Part shown: piece after piece, positions 1 through 8,927 of the stretch | Position numbering within the stretch: position 1 is the first letter of the stretch | Layout: the number at the start of each line of letters is the position of its first letter | NCBI RefSeq assembly: GCF_014596915.1 | Contig: NZ_JACVWU010000002.1 | Location: forward strand, 1 to 64,000 | DNA from: Streptomyces sp. TRM68416 | GTDB lineage: Bacteria; Actinomycetota; Actinomycetes; Streptomycetales; Streptomycetaceae | Direction of reading: 5' to 3' | Length of the DNA: 64,000 nucleotides | The notes under the pieces: generated by a model | Databases searched by the model: none | The model's input: only the letters and a program-made list of their open reading frames with translations | Told to the model about the DNA's origin: nothing | Made by a program: the position numbers and the translations under genes

Positions 1-130
1 TTTTGGCACGCTGTTGAGTTCTCAAGGAACGTTCGCTTCCTTTGTACTCACCCTCTCGGGCTTTCCTCCGGGCTTCCCTTCGGTGTTCCACACTCTATCA
101 GGGTTTTTCCGGCCCTCTGACCACCGTCCT
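1..130 (-). promoter_or_regulatory. Leader and promoter of a minus-strand rRNA operon
   Basis: Read on the minus strand, this stretch ends in GAGAACTCAACAGCGTGCCA, the leader sequence found ahead of 16S rRNA in Streptomyces, with a boxA-like antitermination element around 14-25. A -10 hexamer TAGAGT lies at 97-92, with only a weak -35 (TCAGAG or GTCAGA) 17-18 bases before it. The 16S gene itself would lie beyond the left edge, so no rRNA is annotated. Recognition of the leader is from memory of Streptomyces rrn operons; the promoter assignment is inference. Confidence 0.75.
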
Positions 131-272
131 GCAGGCATGCAGAAGGTGACCCCGAGATAGGATCTGACAAGTTGGGTGCTGCCAGGCGAGGACGCTTGGT
201 TGCGTCGCTCAGCCCTAAGCAGGAGTACGACTGTACACGGGGCCGCGGAGCGGGTGCAAATCGATTGGGGTT

Positions 273-288
273 ATGGTCTAGACCACCA
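273..288. promoter_or_regulatory. DasR operator (dre) upstream of crr
   Basis: The site contains the palindrome TGGTCTAGACCA, the core of the DasR responsive element, and matches the 16-bp consensus ACTGGTCTAGACCACT at 13 positions. It lies about 115 bases before crr. DasR is a GntR/HutC repressor that responds to glucosamine-6-phosphate and is known to control the crr-ptsI genes in Streptomyces. Confidence 0.85.
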
Positions 289-403
289 AACGGAAGCTCT
301 CCGTGCGGAACCGGTACTACCTATGACATACGCTGCTGAACAGTGCGCCGTCCGGGACAGGCAGTGACGGCCCATATGAATCTCCACCCCTGGGAGGCTT
401 CCC

Positions 404-853
404 ATGACCACCGTGACGTCCCCGCTTGCAGGACGCGCCATCGGACTGGCCGCAGTGCCCGATCCGGTCTTCTCCGGGGCCATGGTCGGCCCGGGTACAG
501 CGATCGACCCCGTACGTGAGCCTTCCGAGGCCGTCGCACCCGTGGACGGAGTCATCGTTTCCCTCCACCCGCACGCGTTCGTAGTAGTGGACGAGCACGG
601 ACACGGCGTCCTCACTCACCTGGGTATCGACACCGTGCAGCTCAACGGCGAGGGCTTCGAGCTGCTGGTGAACAAGGGCGACACCGTGACCCGTGGTCAG
701 GCCGTCGTGCGCTGGAACCCGGCCGCCGTGGAGACCGCCGGAAAGTCTCCGGTGTGCCCCGTCGTCGCTCTTGAAGCCACCGCTGAGGCCCTTGCCGATC
801 TCCGCGACGAGGGCGACGTGAAGGCCGGCGACAGTCTCTTCACCTGGAAGTGA
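404..853 (+). CDS. crr: PTS glucose-type EIIA phosphocarrier
   Basis: This is the 149-residue EIIA-Glc component of the phosphoenolpyruvate sugar phosphotransferase system. It is a cytosolic protein that takes phosphate from HPr and passes it to membrane EIIB/EIIC permeases, in Streptomyces chiefly those for N-acetylglucosamine. The phosphorylated histidine is H72 in LTHLGIDTVQL, and the supporting histidine is H57 in HPHAFVV. The length is normal for the family. The ATG follows a good ribosome site (GGGAGG). The stop overlaps a possible GTG of the next frame, so crr and ptsI form an operon behind a DasR site. Identification is secure. Confidence 0.95.
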   Translation: MTTVTSPLAGRAIGLAAVPDPVFSGAMVGPGTAIDPVREPSEAVAPVDGVIVSLHPHAFVVVDEHGHGVLTHLGIDTVQLNGEGFELLVNKGDTVTRGQAVVRWNPAAVETAGKSPVCPVVALEATAEALADLRDEGDVKAGDSLFTWK

Positions 854-933
854 CGTCAGTGCCGTCCCACGACGGCAAGCAAGGGACAACCACCGCGGCG
901 GCGGGACCCGCCGCACTATCGGAGACGGGTGAG

Positions 934-2604
934 ATGGAGACAACGCTGCGAGGCGTCGGCGTGAGTCACGGTGTGGCGATCGGCGAGGTTCGGCACATGG
1001 GAACGGCGGTCCTGGAGCCGCCGGCCAGGCAGATCCCGGCGGAGGAGGCGGAGCGTGAACAGGGGCGCGCCCGCAAGGCTGTGGAGGCTGTGGCAGCCGA
1101 CCTGATGGCGCGCGGCAATCTGGCGGGGGGCGAAGCCCAGGCGGTTCTGGAAGCCCAGGCCATGATGGCCCAGGATCCCGAACTCATGGCGGACGTGGAT
1201 CGACGTATCGCCGTCGGCAGCACGGCCGAGCGTGCGGTGTACGACGCGTTCGCCGCGTACCGCGAGCTGCTGGCGGGCGCCGGGGAGTACCTGGCCGGTC
1301 GTGTGGCTGACCTGGACGACGTGCGGAATCGTATCGTCGCGCGTCTGCTCGGGGTGCCGATGCCGGGTGTGCCCGACAGCGACGAGCCCTACGTCCTGGT
1401 GGCGCGCGATCTCGCGCCGGCCGACACGGCTCTGCTGGATCCGACCCTGGTACTCGGTTTCGTCACCGAGGAGGGCGGGCCGACCAGCCACAGCGCGATT
1501 CTGGCGCGGGCGCTCGGCGTGCCGGCGGTTGTGGCGCTGCCCGGTGCCGGTGAGCTCGCCGAGGGCACGATGATCGCGGTCGACGGCAGTACCGGCGAGA
1601 TCTTCGTGAACCCCAGCGACGAGAAGAAGGCGCAGCTTGAGGCTGCGGCCGCCGAGCGCAAGGCGGCGCTGGCCGCCTCGACGGGCCCGGGTGCCACGGC
1701 TGACGGCCACAAGGTGCCGCTGCTCGCCAATGTCGGCGGGCCGTCGGACGTACCGGCTGCGGTCGAGGCGGGTGCCGAGGGTGTCGGTCTGTTCCGTACG
1801 GAGTTCCTCTTCCTCGACGACAGCAAGAACGCGCCGTCGGAGGAGAAGCAGGTCGAGGCCTACCGTCAGGTGCTGGAGGCCTTCCCCGAGGGCCGTGTGG
1901 TCGTGCGGGTGCTGGACGCGGGCGCGGACAAGCCGCTGGACTTCCTGACCCCGGGCGACGAGCCGAACCCGGCGCTGGGCGTGCGTGGCCTGCGGACGCT
2001 GCTCGATCATCCGGAGGTGCTGCGTACGCAGCTCACCGCGTTGGCCAAGGCGGCCGAGGGGCTGCCGGTCTACCTTGAGGTCATGGCGCCGATGGTGGCT
2101 GACCGGACCGATGCCAAGGCGTTCGCGGACGCGTGTCGTGCGGCCGGGCTCCAGGCGAAGTTCGGCGCGATGGTCGAGATTCCGTCGGCCGCACTGCGGG
2201 CTCGTTCGATTCTGCAGGAGGTCGAGTTCCTGTCCCTGGGGACGAACGACCTCGCCCAGTACACCTTCGCCGCCGATCGTCAGGTGGGCGCGGTGTCCCG
2301 TCTGCAGGACCCGTGGCAGCCGGCGCTGCTCGACCTGGTGGCACTGTCCGCCGAGGCGGCGAAGGCCGAGGGCAAGAGCTGTGGTGTGTGTGGCGAGGCC
2401 GCGTCCGACCCGCTGCTCGCGTGTGTGCTGACCGGTCTGGGTGTCACCTCCCTTTCCATGGGGTCGGCGTCGATTCCTTATGTGCGGGCGACGCTGGCGA
2501 AGTACACGCTGGCGCAGTGTGAGCGTGCGGCGGCTGCCGCTCGGGCGTCGGACAGCGCCGAGGAGGCGCGCACCGCCGCTCAGGCGGTGCTGTCCGGCGA
2601 GTAG
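934..2604 (+). CDS. ptsI: PTS enzyme I (phosphoenolpyruvate-protein phosphotransferase)
   Basis: Enzyme I starts the PTS relay by autophosphorylating from phosphoenolpyruvate and passing the phosphate to HPr. The 556-residue protein has the N-terminal HPr-binding region, the swivelling domain with active-site H186 in GGPTSHSAI, and the C-terminal PEP-binding barrel. The barrel carries GLFRTEFLF, SLGTNDLAQY and the cysteine-containing CGVCGEAASD. I chose ATG 934 because METTLRGVGVSHG is the usual N-terminus and GGAG lies nine bases before it. A GTG at 850 overlapping the crr stop would add 28 unusual residues. It is cotranscribed with crr; HPr is encoded elsewhere. Confidence 0.95.
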   Translation: METTLRGVGVSHGVAIGEVRHMGTAVLEPPARQIPAEEAEREQGRARKAVEAVAADLMARGNLAGGEAQAVLEAQAMMAQDPELMADVDRRIAVGSTAERAVYDAFAAYRELLAGAGEYLAGRVADLDDVRNRIVARLLGVPMPGVPDSDEPYVLVARDLAPADTALLDPTLVLGFVTEEGGPTSHSAILARALGVPAVVALPGAGELAEGTMIAVDGSTGEIFVNPSDEKKAQLEAAAAERKAALAASTGPGATADGHKVPLLANVGGPSDVPAAVEAGAEGVGLFRTEFLFLDDSKNAPSEEKQVEAYRQVLEAFPEGRVVVRVLDAGADKPLDFLTPGDEPNPALGVRGLRTLLDHPEVLRTQLTALAKAAEGLPVYLEVMAPMVADRTDAKAFADACRAAGLQAKFGAMVEIPSAALRARSILQEVEFLSLGTNDLAQYTFAADRQVGAVSRLQDPWQPALLDLVALSAEAAKAEGKSCGVCGEAASDPLLACVLTGLGVTSLSMGSASIPYVRATLAKYTLAQCERAAAAARASDSAEEARTAAQAVLSGE

Positions 2605-2636
2605 TCGGCGGCCGCCCGGCTTCGGACCGTGTGCAG

Positions 2637-2668
2637 AGGGGCGCTCCGCTTTCGAGTGGGGCGCCCCT
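2637..2668. terminator. Hairpin between convergent ptsI and the next gene
   Basis: A perfect 8-bp stem AGGGGCGC / GCGCCCCT with a 16-base loop is followed by TTGG. It sits between two convergent genes and could end transcription from both sides. Confidence 0.6.
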
Positions 2669-2674
2669 TGGCGT

Positions 2675-3568
2675 TCAGTGGTGGTGGCCCGGCGGGGTTC
2701 CGTGTGCTCCGAGGTCCGGCGGGACCGTGTAGTCCACGTTCGATTCCGGGGAGATCAGGTCTCCGGAGTCGAGGTCGGTGCAGTAGGCGTCGAAGACCTC
2801 TCCGGCAGTGAGGGGTTCCAGGCCGTTTCCGCGGAGGCGCCAGCCGTAGATGCGGTCGGTGGTGCCAGGGGCGCTGGTGCGCATGACGAGTGCGCCGGCG
2901 CTCTGGGCGGCGATGCCCAGGGCGAGCACGGTGGTGAATTCGAGGGCCTCGGCCTCGTCGAGTTGTGTGGCGCCGGTGGTGTCCTCGTCGGCGTGCAGGA
3001 CGGAGACGAGTGTTTCGGGGTCGCCGGTGACGCTGCAGACGAGGTGTCGTTGCCCGGTCCGGGCGGTGTCGAGGATGCGGACGAGCAGGGACGAGGCGCG
3101 GGTGAAGGCCGCGCGGCCGATGTCCTCTCCGCAGGTTGTGCAGGGGCCGAGGCGGGCCAGGAGCGTGGAGGCGTACTCCCATGTGGCCTGGCGGACCGCC
3201 TCATCGATGAGGGACGGGACGAGGTCGGCCAGGGCTTGGCCTTCGTAGGGGAGGCTGGGGCCCGTGGCGGCGAGTTCGGCGGTGAAGCGTGCCCGGCTCG
3301 ACGGGATGTCGGGGTCGAGGCCGGTGTCCGCGCAGAACTCGGCGTACTCCTGCGGGTCGAAGAGTGCCACGGTGGTGTGGCTGCCCTGGGAGGCGCGTGT
3401 CTTGAGGAGGGTCTCGACCTGTTTCAGGTAGGTGGTGTGGTCCTCGAAGGTGAAGCTGCGGTAGCGCCGCATGGCCCGGAAGTCGTGTTCGTCGGTCAGC
3501 AGGCCGATGGTGCCGGCGATTTCGCGGCGCAGGACGCGTCGCATGGTCTGGTGGTCTGTGTGCGCCAT
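2675..3568 (-). CDS. Conserved hypothetical protein
   Basis: The predicted soluble protein has 297 residues, and I do not recognise a family. It contains a CTTCGEDIG motif near the middle, a hydrophobic alanine-rich helix (LALGIAAQSAGALVM) and a histidine-ending tail. It has no signal peptide and no clear membrane segment. The start MAHTDHQTM is favoured because AGGGGG lies five bases upstream; an ATG 33 bases earlier lacks one. It is transcribed alone, convergent to ptsI and 138 bases downstream of the acetoacetyl-CoA synthetase stop. Base composition is like its neighbours. Confidence 0.75.
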   Translation of the reverse strand: MAHTDHQTMRRVLRREIAGTIGLLTDEHDFRAMRRYRSFTFEDHTTYLKQVETLLKTRASQGSHTTVALFDPQEYAEFCADTGLDPDIPSSRARFTAELAATGPSLPYEGQALADLVPSLIDEAVRQATWEYASTLLARLGPCTTCGEDIGRAAFTRASSLLVRILDTARTGQRHLVCSVTGDPETLVSVLHADEDTTGATQLDEAEALEFTTVLALGIAAQSAGALVMRTSAPGTTDRIYGWRLRGNGLEPLTAGEVFDAYCTDLDSGDLISPESNVDYTVPPDLGAHGTPPGHHH

Positions 3569-3706
3569 TTTTCCCCCTGTGCACAGTCGATCAATGCTCA
3601 CTCACAGTAACCGGGCGCACTGACAATGGGCCTGCCCTCGGACTTTTCCACTTACAGATCGTGGAGCCGAGGTCGGGCCGGGGGTGTGGCGTGCGGGATG
3701 CGGGGG

Positions 3707-5674
3707 TCAGTCGCGCTTGCGGGCGAGGTCCTCGTAGAAGTGCAGGAGGTCGAGGTTGTCGATGGAGCCGGGGTTGACCGCCTTTTCCAAGGGGGTGCCC
3801 TGGAGGAGGCGCTTGACCGGCACTTCGATGCGCTTGCCGGTGAGGGTGTGCGGGATGCCGGGTACTTCGATGACCTCGTCGGGGACGTGGCGCGGTGAGA
3901 GCTGTTCGCGGATGGTGTGCTTGATGCGGTTCAGCAGGGCCTCGTCGAGGGCGGCTCCGGGCACGAGGTGGACGAAGAGCGGCATCCAGTAGCCCCCGTC
4001 GGGCTGTTCGATGCCGATGACGAGGGATTCCTTGATCTCGGGCAGTCGCTCGACGGCCTCGTAGATGTCGGCCGAGCCCATGCGGACGCCCTGCCGGTTG
4101 AGTGTCGAGTCGGAGCGGCCGTGGATGACGACGGAGCCGCGGGAGGTGACGGTGATCCAGTCTCCGTGGCGCCACACGCCGGGGTAGGTGTCGAAGTAGC
4201 TGTCGTGGTAGCGGCTGCCGTCGGGGTCGTTCCAGAAGTGGATGGGCATCGAGGGCATGGGGTTGGTGACGACGAGTTCGCCCACCTCGTCGGTGAGCGG
4301 CTTGCCGCTCGGGTCCCAGGACTGGAGATCGGTGCCCAGGCCGGGGGCCTGGAGTTCGCCGATGTACACGGGGAGGGTCGGTACGGCTCCCGCGAAGCAC
4401 GAGCAGACGTCGGTGCCTCCGCTGACGGATGCGATCCACAGGTCGTCACGGACCTCGTCGTGCAGCCAGCGGAAGCCGTCGGGCGGCAGCGGTGATCCCG
4501 TGGTGGCGACGCATTTGACCTTCGACAGGTCGAAGTCGCGCGACGGGTGCACGTCCGCTTTGCGGCAGGCCATGACATACGCCGCGGAAGTGCCGTAGAG
4601 GGTGGCTCCCGTGCGCTCGGCGACGCGCCACTGGGCGCCGGTGTCCGGGTAGCCGGGGCTGCCGTCGTAGAGGACGATCGTGGTGCCGGTGAGGAGGCCG
4701 GAGACGAGGAAGTTCCACATCATCCAGCCGGTGGACGTGTACCAGAAGAAGGTGTCCTCGGGGCCGAGGTCGCAGTGCAGGCCGAGTTGCTTGAGGTGCT
4801 CGACGAGGATGCCGCCCTGGGACTGGACGATGGCCTTGGGCAGGCCGGTGGTGCCGGAGGAGTAGAGCACCCACAGGGGGTGGTCGAAGGGGACCTGTTC
4901 GAAGACCGGTTCTGTGTCTGCCTCGGTGAGGGCCGACCATTCCAGGGCGCCCTCGGGGGCTTGGGTGCCGAGGACGGGGATGTGGACGACGGCGCGCAGG
5001 GTGGGCAGCTCGCGGCGGAGTTCGGCGACGATGTCGCGGCGGTCGTGTTCCTTGCCGCCGTAGCGGTAGCCGTCGACGGTGAACAGGACGACCGGTTCGA
5101 CCTGTTGGAAGCGGTCGAGGACGCTGCGGGCGCCGAAGTCGGGGGCGCAGGATGTCCACACGCCGCCGACGGCGGCTGTGGCGAGGAGGGCGACGACGGC
5201 CTGCGGGATGTTAGGGAGATAGCCGCTGACGCGGTCTCCGGGACGGACGCCGAGGGTACGGAGTTCGGCGGCGAGGGAGCCCACCTGGCGACGTAGTTCG
5301 GACCAGGTCACGGGGGTGGGGTCGTGGGTTTCGTCGACGTGGAGGAGGGCCGGTTCGTTTGCGCGGGTGTCGGCTGCGCGGAGTGCGTGTTCGGCGTAGT
5401 TCAGGGTGGCCCCGGGGAACCATTGGGCGCCGGGCATCGTGCGGGTGCCCAGTACGCGCGCGTAAGGCGTCGAGAACCGTACGTCGAACCATTGGGTGAC
5501 GGCTTCCCAGAAGGTGTCCGGTTTCTCCACGGACCAGCGGTGCAGTGCCGCATAGCCGCCTTCGGCGGGGGCGCCGTGGTGTTCGGCCGCCCAGGCCTGG
5601 AACTTCGTGACCTGTGCCTGGGCGATGCGTTCCGGATCCGGCTGCCAGAGCGGCTGGGGGTTCACGGTCGACAT
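3707..5674 (-). CDS. acsA: Acetoacetyl-CoA synthetase
   Basis: This AMP-forming ligase turns acetoacetate, ATP and CoA into acetoacetyl-CoA in the cytosol, feeding ketone bodies into acetyl-CoA or polyhydroxybutyrate and isoprenoid routes. The 655 residues match the normal length. The adenylation motif LYSSGTTGLPKAIVQS, the FWYTSTGWMMWNF segment typical of acetoacetyl-CoA rather than acetyl-CoA synthetases, and the C-terminal LTGKRIEVPVKRLLQG loop with the catalytic lysine are all visible. MSTVNPQPLW is chosen as the start, with GGGAG about six bases upstream; the frame stays open far beyond it without looking like protein. It diverges from the GH31 gene. The symbol follows common use and is not certain. 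Confidence 0.92.
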   Translation of the reverse strand: MSTVNPQPLWQPDPERIAQAQVTKFQAWAAEHHGAPAEGGYAALHRWSVEKPDTFWEAVTQWFDVRFSTPYARVLGTRTMPGAQWFPGATLNYAEHALRAADTRANEPALLHVDETHDPTPVTWSELRRQVGSLAAELRTLGVRPGDRVSGYLPNIPQAVVALLATAAVGGVWTSCAPDFGARSVLDRFQQVEPVVLFTVDGYRYGGKEHDRRDIVAELRRELPTLRAVVHIPVLGTQAPEGALEWSALTEADTEPVFEQVPFDHPLWVLYSSGTTGLPKAIVQSQGGILVEHLKQLGLHCDLGPEDTFFWYTSTGWMMWNFLVSGLLTGTTIVLYDGSPGYPDTGAQWRVAERTGATLYGTSAAYVMACRKADVHPSRDFDLSKVKCVATTGSPLPPDGFRWLHDEVRDDLWIASVSGGTDVCSCFAGAVPTLPVYIGELQAPGLGTDLQSWDPSGKPLTDEVGELVVTNPMPSMPIHFWNDPDGSRYHDSYFDTYPGVWRHGDWITVTSRGSVVIHGRSDSTLNRQGVRMGSADIYEAVERLPEIKESLVIGIEQPDGGYWMPLFVHLVPGAALDEALLNRIKHTIREQLSPRHVPDEVIEVPGIPHTLTGKRIEVPVKRLLQGTPLEKAVNPGSIDNLDLLHFYEDLARKRD

Positions 5675-5831
5675 GATGCGGCTCCCGGACTGTGCGCGTC
5701 GTGTGCGTCGTCCGCGCACGGGCCTGGGTGTGCGCGTGACACGGCTGACAGGGACGATGCCATGTGATCGACTTCCGCACCAGGGCCCGCTCCACAGAGT
5801 CCGTGTCGTGAAGATGTGGTCCCGGCACGGG

Positions 5832-5851
5832 TGAACGGCAGTTGAACGGCA
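5832..5851. promoter_or_regulatory. Direct repeat TGAACGGCA x2, 11-bp period
   Basis: TGAACGGCA occurs at 5832-5840 and again at 5843-5851, one helical turn apart and 37 bases before the GH31 start. Direct repeats at such spacing can be regulator or sigma-factor contacts, but no factor can be named from the sequence. Confidence 0.3.
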
Positions 5852-5887
5852 CCCATGTGGGCGGCGGGCAGTGGCAGGCTGAGCAGC

Positions 5888-8263
5888 ATGGACGGTCGTG
5901 ACCTGGTGCGTTCGATGAAGGTGGTGGCCCTTGCGGGGGCGGCTCAGAGGTTGCGGACCGTAAGGGCGGCGTGGCGCAGGAGGCGGGCCGATGCCTCCGG
6001 TCTGCCGCCCCGGAAGGGCGAACGCGCGCGCGTGCCGGGGCCCGTGCGGGACGTGGAGCCCGGTCCGGGCGGTGGCCTCGTACGGTTCAGCCGGGCCCGG
6101 CTGCGTGTCACCGTGACGGTGAACGGGGCCGTCTTCTGGGGCTGGGACGGTGCGGATCCCGAACCGTCCCACGCACTGGCCGGGCGGAGCCCTCAGCCGG
6201 ATCCCAGGGCGGTGCTGGAACCGGACAAGGACGGCGGCTGGCGGGTGGTGGCCGAGCGGGTGACGGTCGTCGTCTCGCGGCACGGTGCCGTCGAGGTGCG
6301 TACGCCCGGCGGCGTGACGTTGCGCCGTGATCTTCCGCCGCGGTGGTGGGAGCCGGTGGACGGCGGGCCGGCACGCTGGATGCAGCGGTCGGAGGTGGCC
6401 GCGGACGCGCGCTTCTTCGGCCTCGGGGGGCGGGCTTCGGGCCCCCGGCTGCGGAACGGGACGTACCGGCTGTGGAACACCGACCCGGGCCGTGTCTTCG
6501 GGCCGGAGGACGATCCCCTGTACATCACGATGCCGGTGCAGGTGGTGGTGGCCGACGCGGCCACGCACCTGGTGTTCCACGACACCTCGTGGGACGGCAC
6601 GGTGATACTGCGGGAGGGCGAGGAGGGGGCTGGTTCCGGGCACGACCGGGCGGGCATGTGCGAAGTGCGGATGGACGGCGGGCCCCTGCGCTGCTGGGTG
6701 ATCGTGGGTACCCCCGCGCGCGTGCTGCACACCTGGGCCTCGCTCACCGGGGCACCTGCCCTGCCGCCCGCGTGGGCGCTCGGGCACCATCATGCGCGGT
6801 GGGGCTTCGGCAGCGAGCAGGAGGTGCGGCGGATCGTTTCGGGGTATCAGGAGCACGATCTTCCGTTGGATGCGGTGCACCTGGACATCGATCACTACGA
6901 CGCCCACCAGGTGTTCACCGTCGACCAGGATCGGTTCCCCAAGCTTCCCCAGCTAGCCGAGGAGCTGCGGCGGGACGGCATCCGGATGGTGTCGATCGTC
7001 GATCCGGCGGTCAAGGCCGCTCCGGGAAACGAGGTGTACGACAGCGGGAACGCCGAGGACGCCTTCGTACGGGATGCCTCGGGGCGGCTCGTCACCGGTG
7101 TCGTCTGGCCGGGGGACGCCGTCTTTCCTGACTTCACTCACGCGCGCGTGCGGCGGTGGTGGGGCGGTCTCTACGAGGAGCGGCTCGCCCAGGGGTTCGC
7201 GGGCTTCTGGCACGACATGAACGAACCGACGTCGTTCGCCGCCTTCGGGGAGTCGACGTTGCCGCGTTCTGCCCGGCACTCGTTGGAGGGGCGGGGCGGT
7301 GATCATCGCGAGGGGCACAACGTGTACGCGCTGGCCATGGCGCGGGCGGCGTACGAGGGGTTGTGCGAGCTGGCTCCCGAGGAGCGGCCCTTCCTCTTCT
7401 CCCGCTCCGGCTGGGCGGGCATGCAGCGGTACGGAGGCACCTGGTCGGGGGATGTCGCGACGGGCTGGCCGGGGCTGCGTGCCTCGCTGTCCCTGGTCAT
7501 GGGGCTCGGGCTGTGCGGGGTGCCGTATTCCGGGCCGGACGTGGGCGGGTTCGACGGGAGTCCGTCTCCCGAGCTGTATCTGCGGTGGTTCCAGCTGGGC
7601 GCGTATCTGCCCCTGTTCCGTACCCACGCGAGCATTCGAGCCGGGCGCAGGGAGCCGTGGGAGTTCGGTGCCCCTGTGCTGGAGCACGCGCGTGCGGTGC
7701 TGCTGGAACGGCGGCGGCTGCTGCCGTACTTCCTGACGCTCGCGCATCTGGCGCGGCGTACGGGGGCTCCCTATGTGCGGCCGTTGTGGTGGAGTGCGCC
7801 CGAGGACCGTGCGCTGCGCGACTGCGAGGATGCCTTCTTGCTGGGTGACTGTCTGCTGGTCGCTCCGGTGCTGGATCCGGGCGCTGACCGGCGTGCGGTG
7901 CAGTTGCCGCGGGGGCGCTGGTACGACACGGCCACGGAGGAGGTGCACGAGGGGCCGGGGCAGGTGCTCCTGGACGCGCCGCTGTCGCGGATTCCGGTGC
8001 TCGCGCGCGCGGGTGCCGTCATCCCCGTGCGAGGGGAGGACGGCGGGTTGGAGCTGGAGGTGTGGGCGCCCGCTCGGGGGCGGACCGGCGGCGGGCTGGT
8101 CGTGCCGGACGCGGGCGACGGCTGGGACGAACCGGAGATCGAGCGTTACGTCGCCCGCCGGCAGGGGTCGCGGGTGGTGGTGGAGCAGGAGGGTGAGGAC
8201 GGCGCGAGTCGGCCGTCCCACCCGGTGCGCGTACGGGGGCTGGCTGGGCGCCGGGGTCAGTAG
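5888..8263 (+). CDS. Glycoside hydrolase family 31 (alpha-glucosidase/alpha-xylosidase type)
   Basis: This retaining glycosidase of about 791 residues releases alpha-linked sugars from oligosaccharides. No signal peptide is seen, so it is probably cytosolic. An N-terminal beta-sandwich with WFxxG-like features (FFGLGGRASGPRLRNGTYRLWN) precedes the barrel. The nucleophile is D443 in GFWHDMNEPTSF and the acid/base is D522 in WSGDVATGW. The FRTHASI segment and C-terminal LVAPVLDPGADRRAVQLPRGRWYD sheet are also typical. The start at MDGRDLVRSM is a choice between several; an ATG 33 bases earlier is possible. The last bases overlap the convergent NUDIX gene. Substrate cannot be assigned from sequence alone. 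Confidence 0.9.
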   Translation: MDGRDLVRSMKVVALAGAAQRLRTVRAAWRRRRADASGLPPRKGERARVPGPVRDVEPGPGGGLVRFSRARLRVTVTVNGAVFWGWDGADPEPSHALAGRSPQPDPRAVLEPDKDGGWRVVAERVTVVVSRHGAVEVRTPGGVTLRRDLPPRWWEPVDGGPARWMQRSEVAADARFFGLGGRASGPRLRNGTYRLWNTDPGRVFGPEDDPLYITMPVQVVVADAATHLVFHDTSWDGTVILREGEEGAGSGHDRAGMCEVRMDGGPLRCWVIVGTPARVLHTWASLTGAPALPPAWALGHHHARWGFGSEQEVRRIVSGYQEHDLPLDAVHLDIDHYDAHQVFTVDQDRFPKLPQLAEELRRDGIRMVSIVDPAVKAAPGNEVYDSGNAEDAFVRDASGRLVTGVVWPGDAVFPDFTHARVRRWWGGLYEERLAQGFAGFWHDMNEPTSFAAFGESTLPRSARHSLEGRGGDHREGHNVYALAMARAAYEGLCELAPEERPFLFSRSGWAGMQRYGGTWSGDVATGWPGLRASLSLVMGLGLCGVPYSGPDVGGFDGSPSPELYLRWFQLGAYLPLFRTHASIRAGRREPWEFGAPVLEHARAVLLERRRLLPYFLTLAHLARRTGAPYVRPLWWSAPEDRALRDCEDAFLLGDCLLVAPVLDPGADRRAVQLPRGRWYDTATEEVHEGPGQVLLDAPLSRIPVLARAGAVIPVRGEDGGLELEVWAPARGRTGGGLVVPDAGDGWDEPEIERYVARRQGSRVVVEQEGEDGASRPSHPVRVRGLAGRRGQ

Positions 8264-8790
8264 CGGCCCTCGAACCAGGCTCGTACGGCCACTGTGTGCA
8301 GGGGGAAGGCGAGTTCCTCGGGTCGTCGCAGGAGGTGCCAGCCGTCCGTCTCGTCCGTCACCGCGGACGACGGAAGGCCTTCGGCCGGCCGTTCCGGGAG
8401 GAGACCGAACAGCAGCAGGTGGCCGTCGGGCGAGCTCATCGCGTCGACGAGTCGTACGTCGCGGCTCGCCGCGTCGATGCCCGTCTCCTCCTTGAGTTCG
8501 CGGACGACGGCCTGGCGCCAGTCCTCACGGTCGTCGATGTAACCGCCGGGCAGTGCGATGCCCCCGCGCGCGGGGGCGTTGGTACGGGTGATGACGACGA
8601 GGGCGGTGCCCTTCGTGTCGTACACGGGCTGGAGTGCGATCGCGACGGGCAGCGGGTTGCGGTAGGCCACGGTGCCGCAGGCCGGACAGGTGCGGGGCCA
8701 GCCGGACACGCCCTCTCCAAAGGGCGCTCCGCAGCTCGAACAGTGGGAGTCGGGCGCGGAGTTGGGGGTGGAGTGCTGAGTTTCGGACAC
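8257..8790 (-). CDS. NUDIX hydrolase with N-terminal zinc ribbon
   Basis: This is a pyrophosphatase of the NUDIX family, about 177 residues, acting on a nucleotide-linked substrate that cannot be specified. The N-terminus carries two CxxC pairs (CSSCG and CPACG), a zinc ribbon as in NADH pyrophosphatase-like members. The NUDIX box is complete, running from GGYIDDRE to RELKEETGI. The start is taken at the GTG of VSETQHS because it directly precedes the zinc ribbon; a longer reading from an upstream ATG would run into the control region of the divergent gene. It converges on the GH31 gene with a 7-base overlap. Confidence 0.85.
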   Translation of the reverse strand: MSETQHSTPNSAPDSHCSSCGAPFGEGVSGWPRTCPACGTVAYRNPLPVAIALQPVYDTKGTALVVITRTNAPARGGIALPGGYIDDREDWRQAVVRELKEETGIDAASRDVRLVDAMSSPDGHLLLFGLLPERPAEGLPSSAVTDETDGWHLLRRPEELAFPLHTVAVRAWFEGRY

Positions 8791-8836
8791 GCGGCGGACT
8801 GTATCCGATCGGCGGAGGGTCGTCTTCCGGGGGCGG

Positions 8837-8889
8837 GTCTGCCACGGGTGACAGGACGGTCTGCCCATTCCCGGGCACCCGTGGCAGAC
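8837..8889. repeat. Perfect 14-bp inverted repeat, 25-base spacer
   Basis: GTCTGCCACGGGTG at 8837-8850 is exactly inverted as CACCCGTGGCAGAC at 8876-8889. It lies between the divergent NUDIX and DUF35-thiolase genes and ends just before a second, shorter palindrome. The placement suggests paired operator half-sites or a regulatory hairpin. Confidence 0.6.
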
Positions 8890-8890
8890 T

Positions 8891-8907
8891 TCTGACGTTC
8901 CGTCAGA
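8891..8907. promoter_or_regulatory. Palindromic operator TCTGACG-N3-CGTCAGA
   Basis: A 17-bp palindrome with 7-bp arms lies 20 bases before the DUF35 start, where a bound repressor would block transcription of the DUF35-thiolase operon. Its shape fits a TetR-family dimer site, but the regulator is not in the adjacent genes. Confidence 0.55.
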
Positions 8908-8927
8908 TGCGGCGCCGGGGAGGGACC

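Noticed and set aside
850..933. GTG at 850 as start of ptsI
   Set aside because: It would add 28 residues unlike other enzyme I N-termini; ATG 934 has a ribosome site and gives the usual METTLRGVGVSHG start.
8561..8579. GC palindrome around CCCCCGCGCGCGGGGG in the NUDIX gene as a terminator
   Set aside because: It lies inside a well-supported coding sequence and is a by-product of GC-rich codons.
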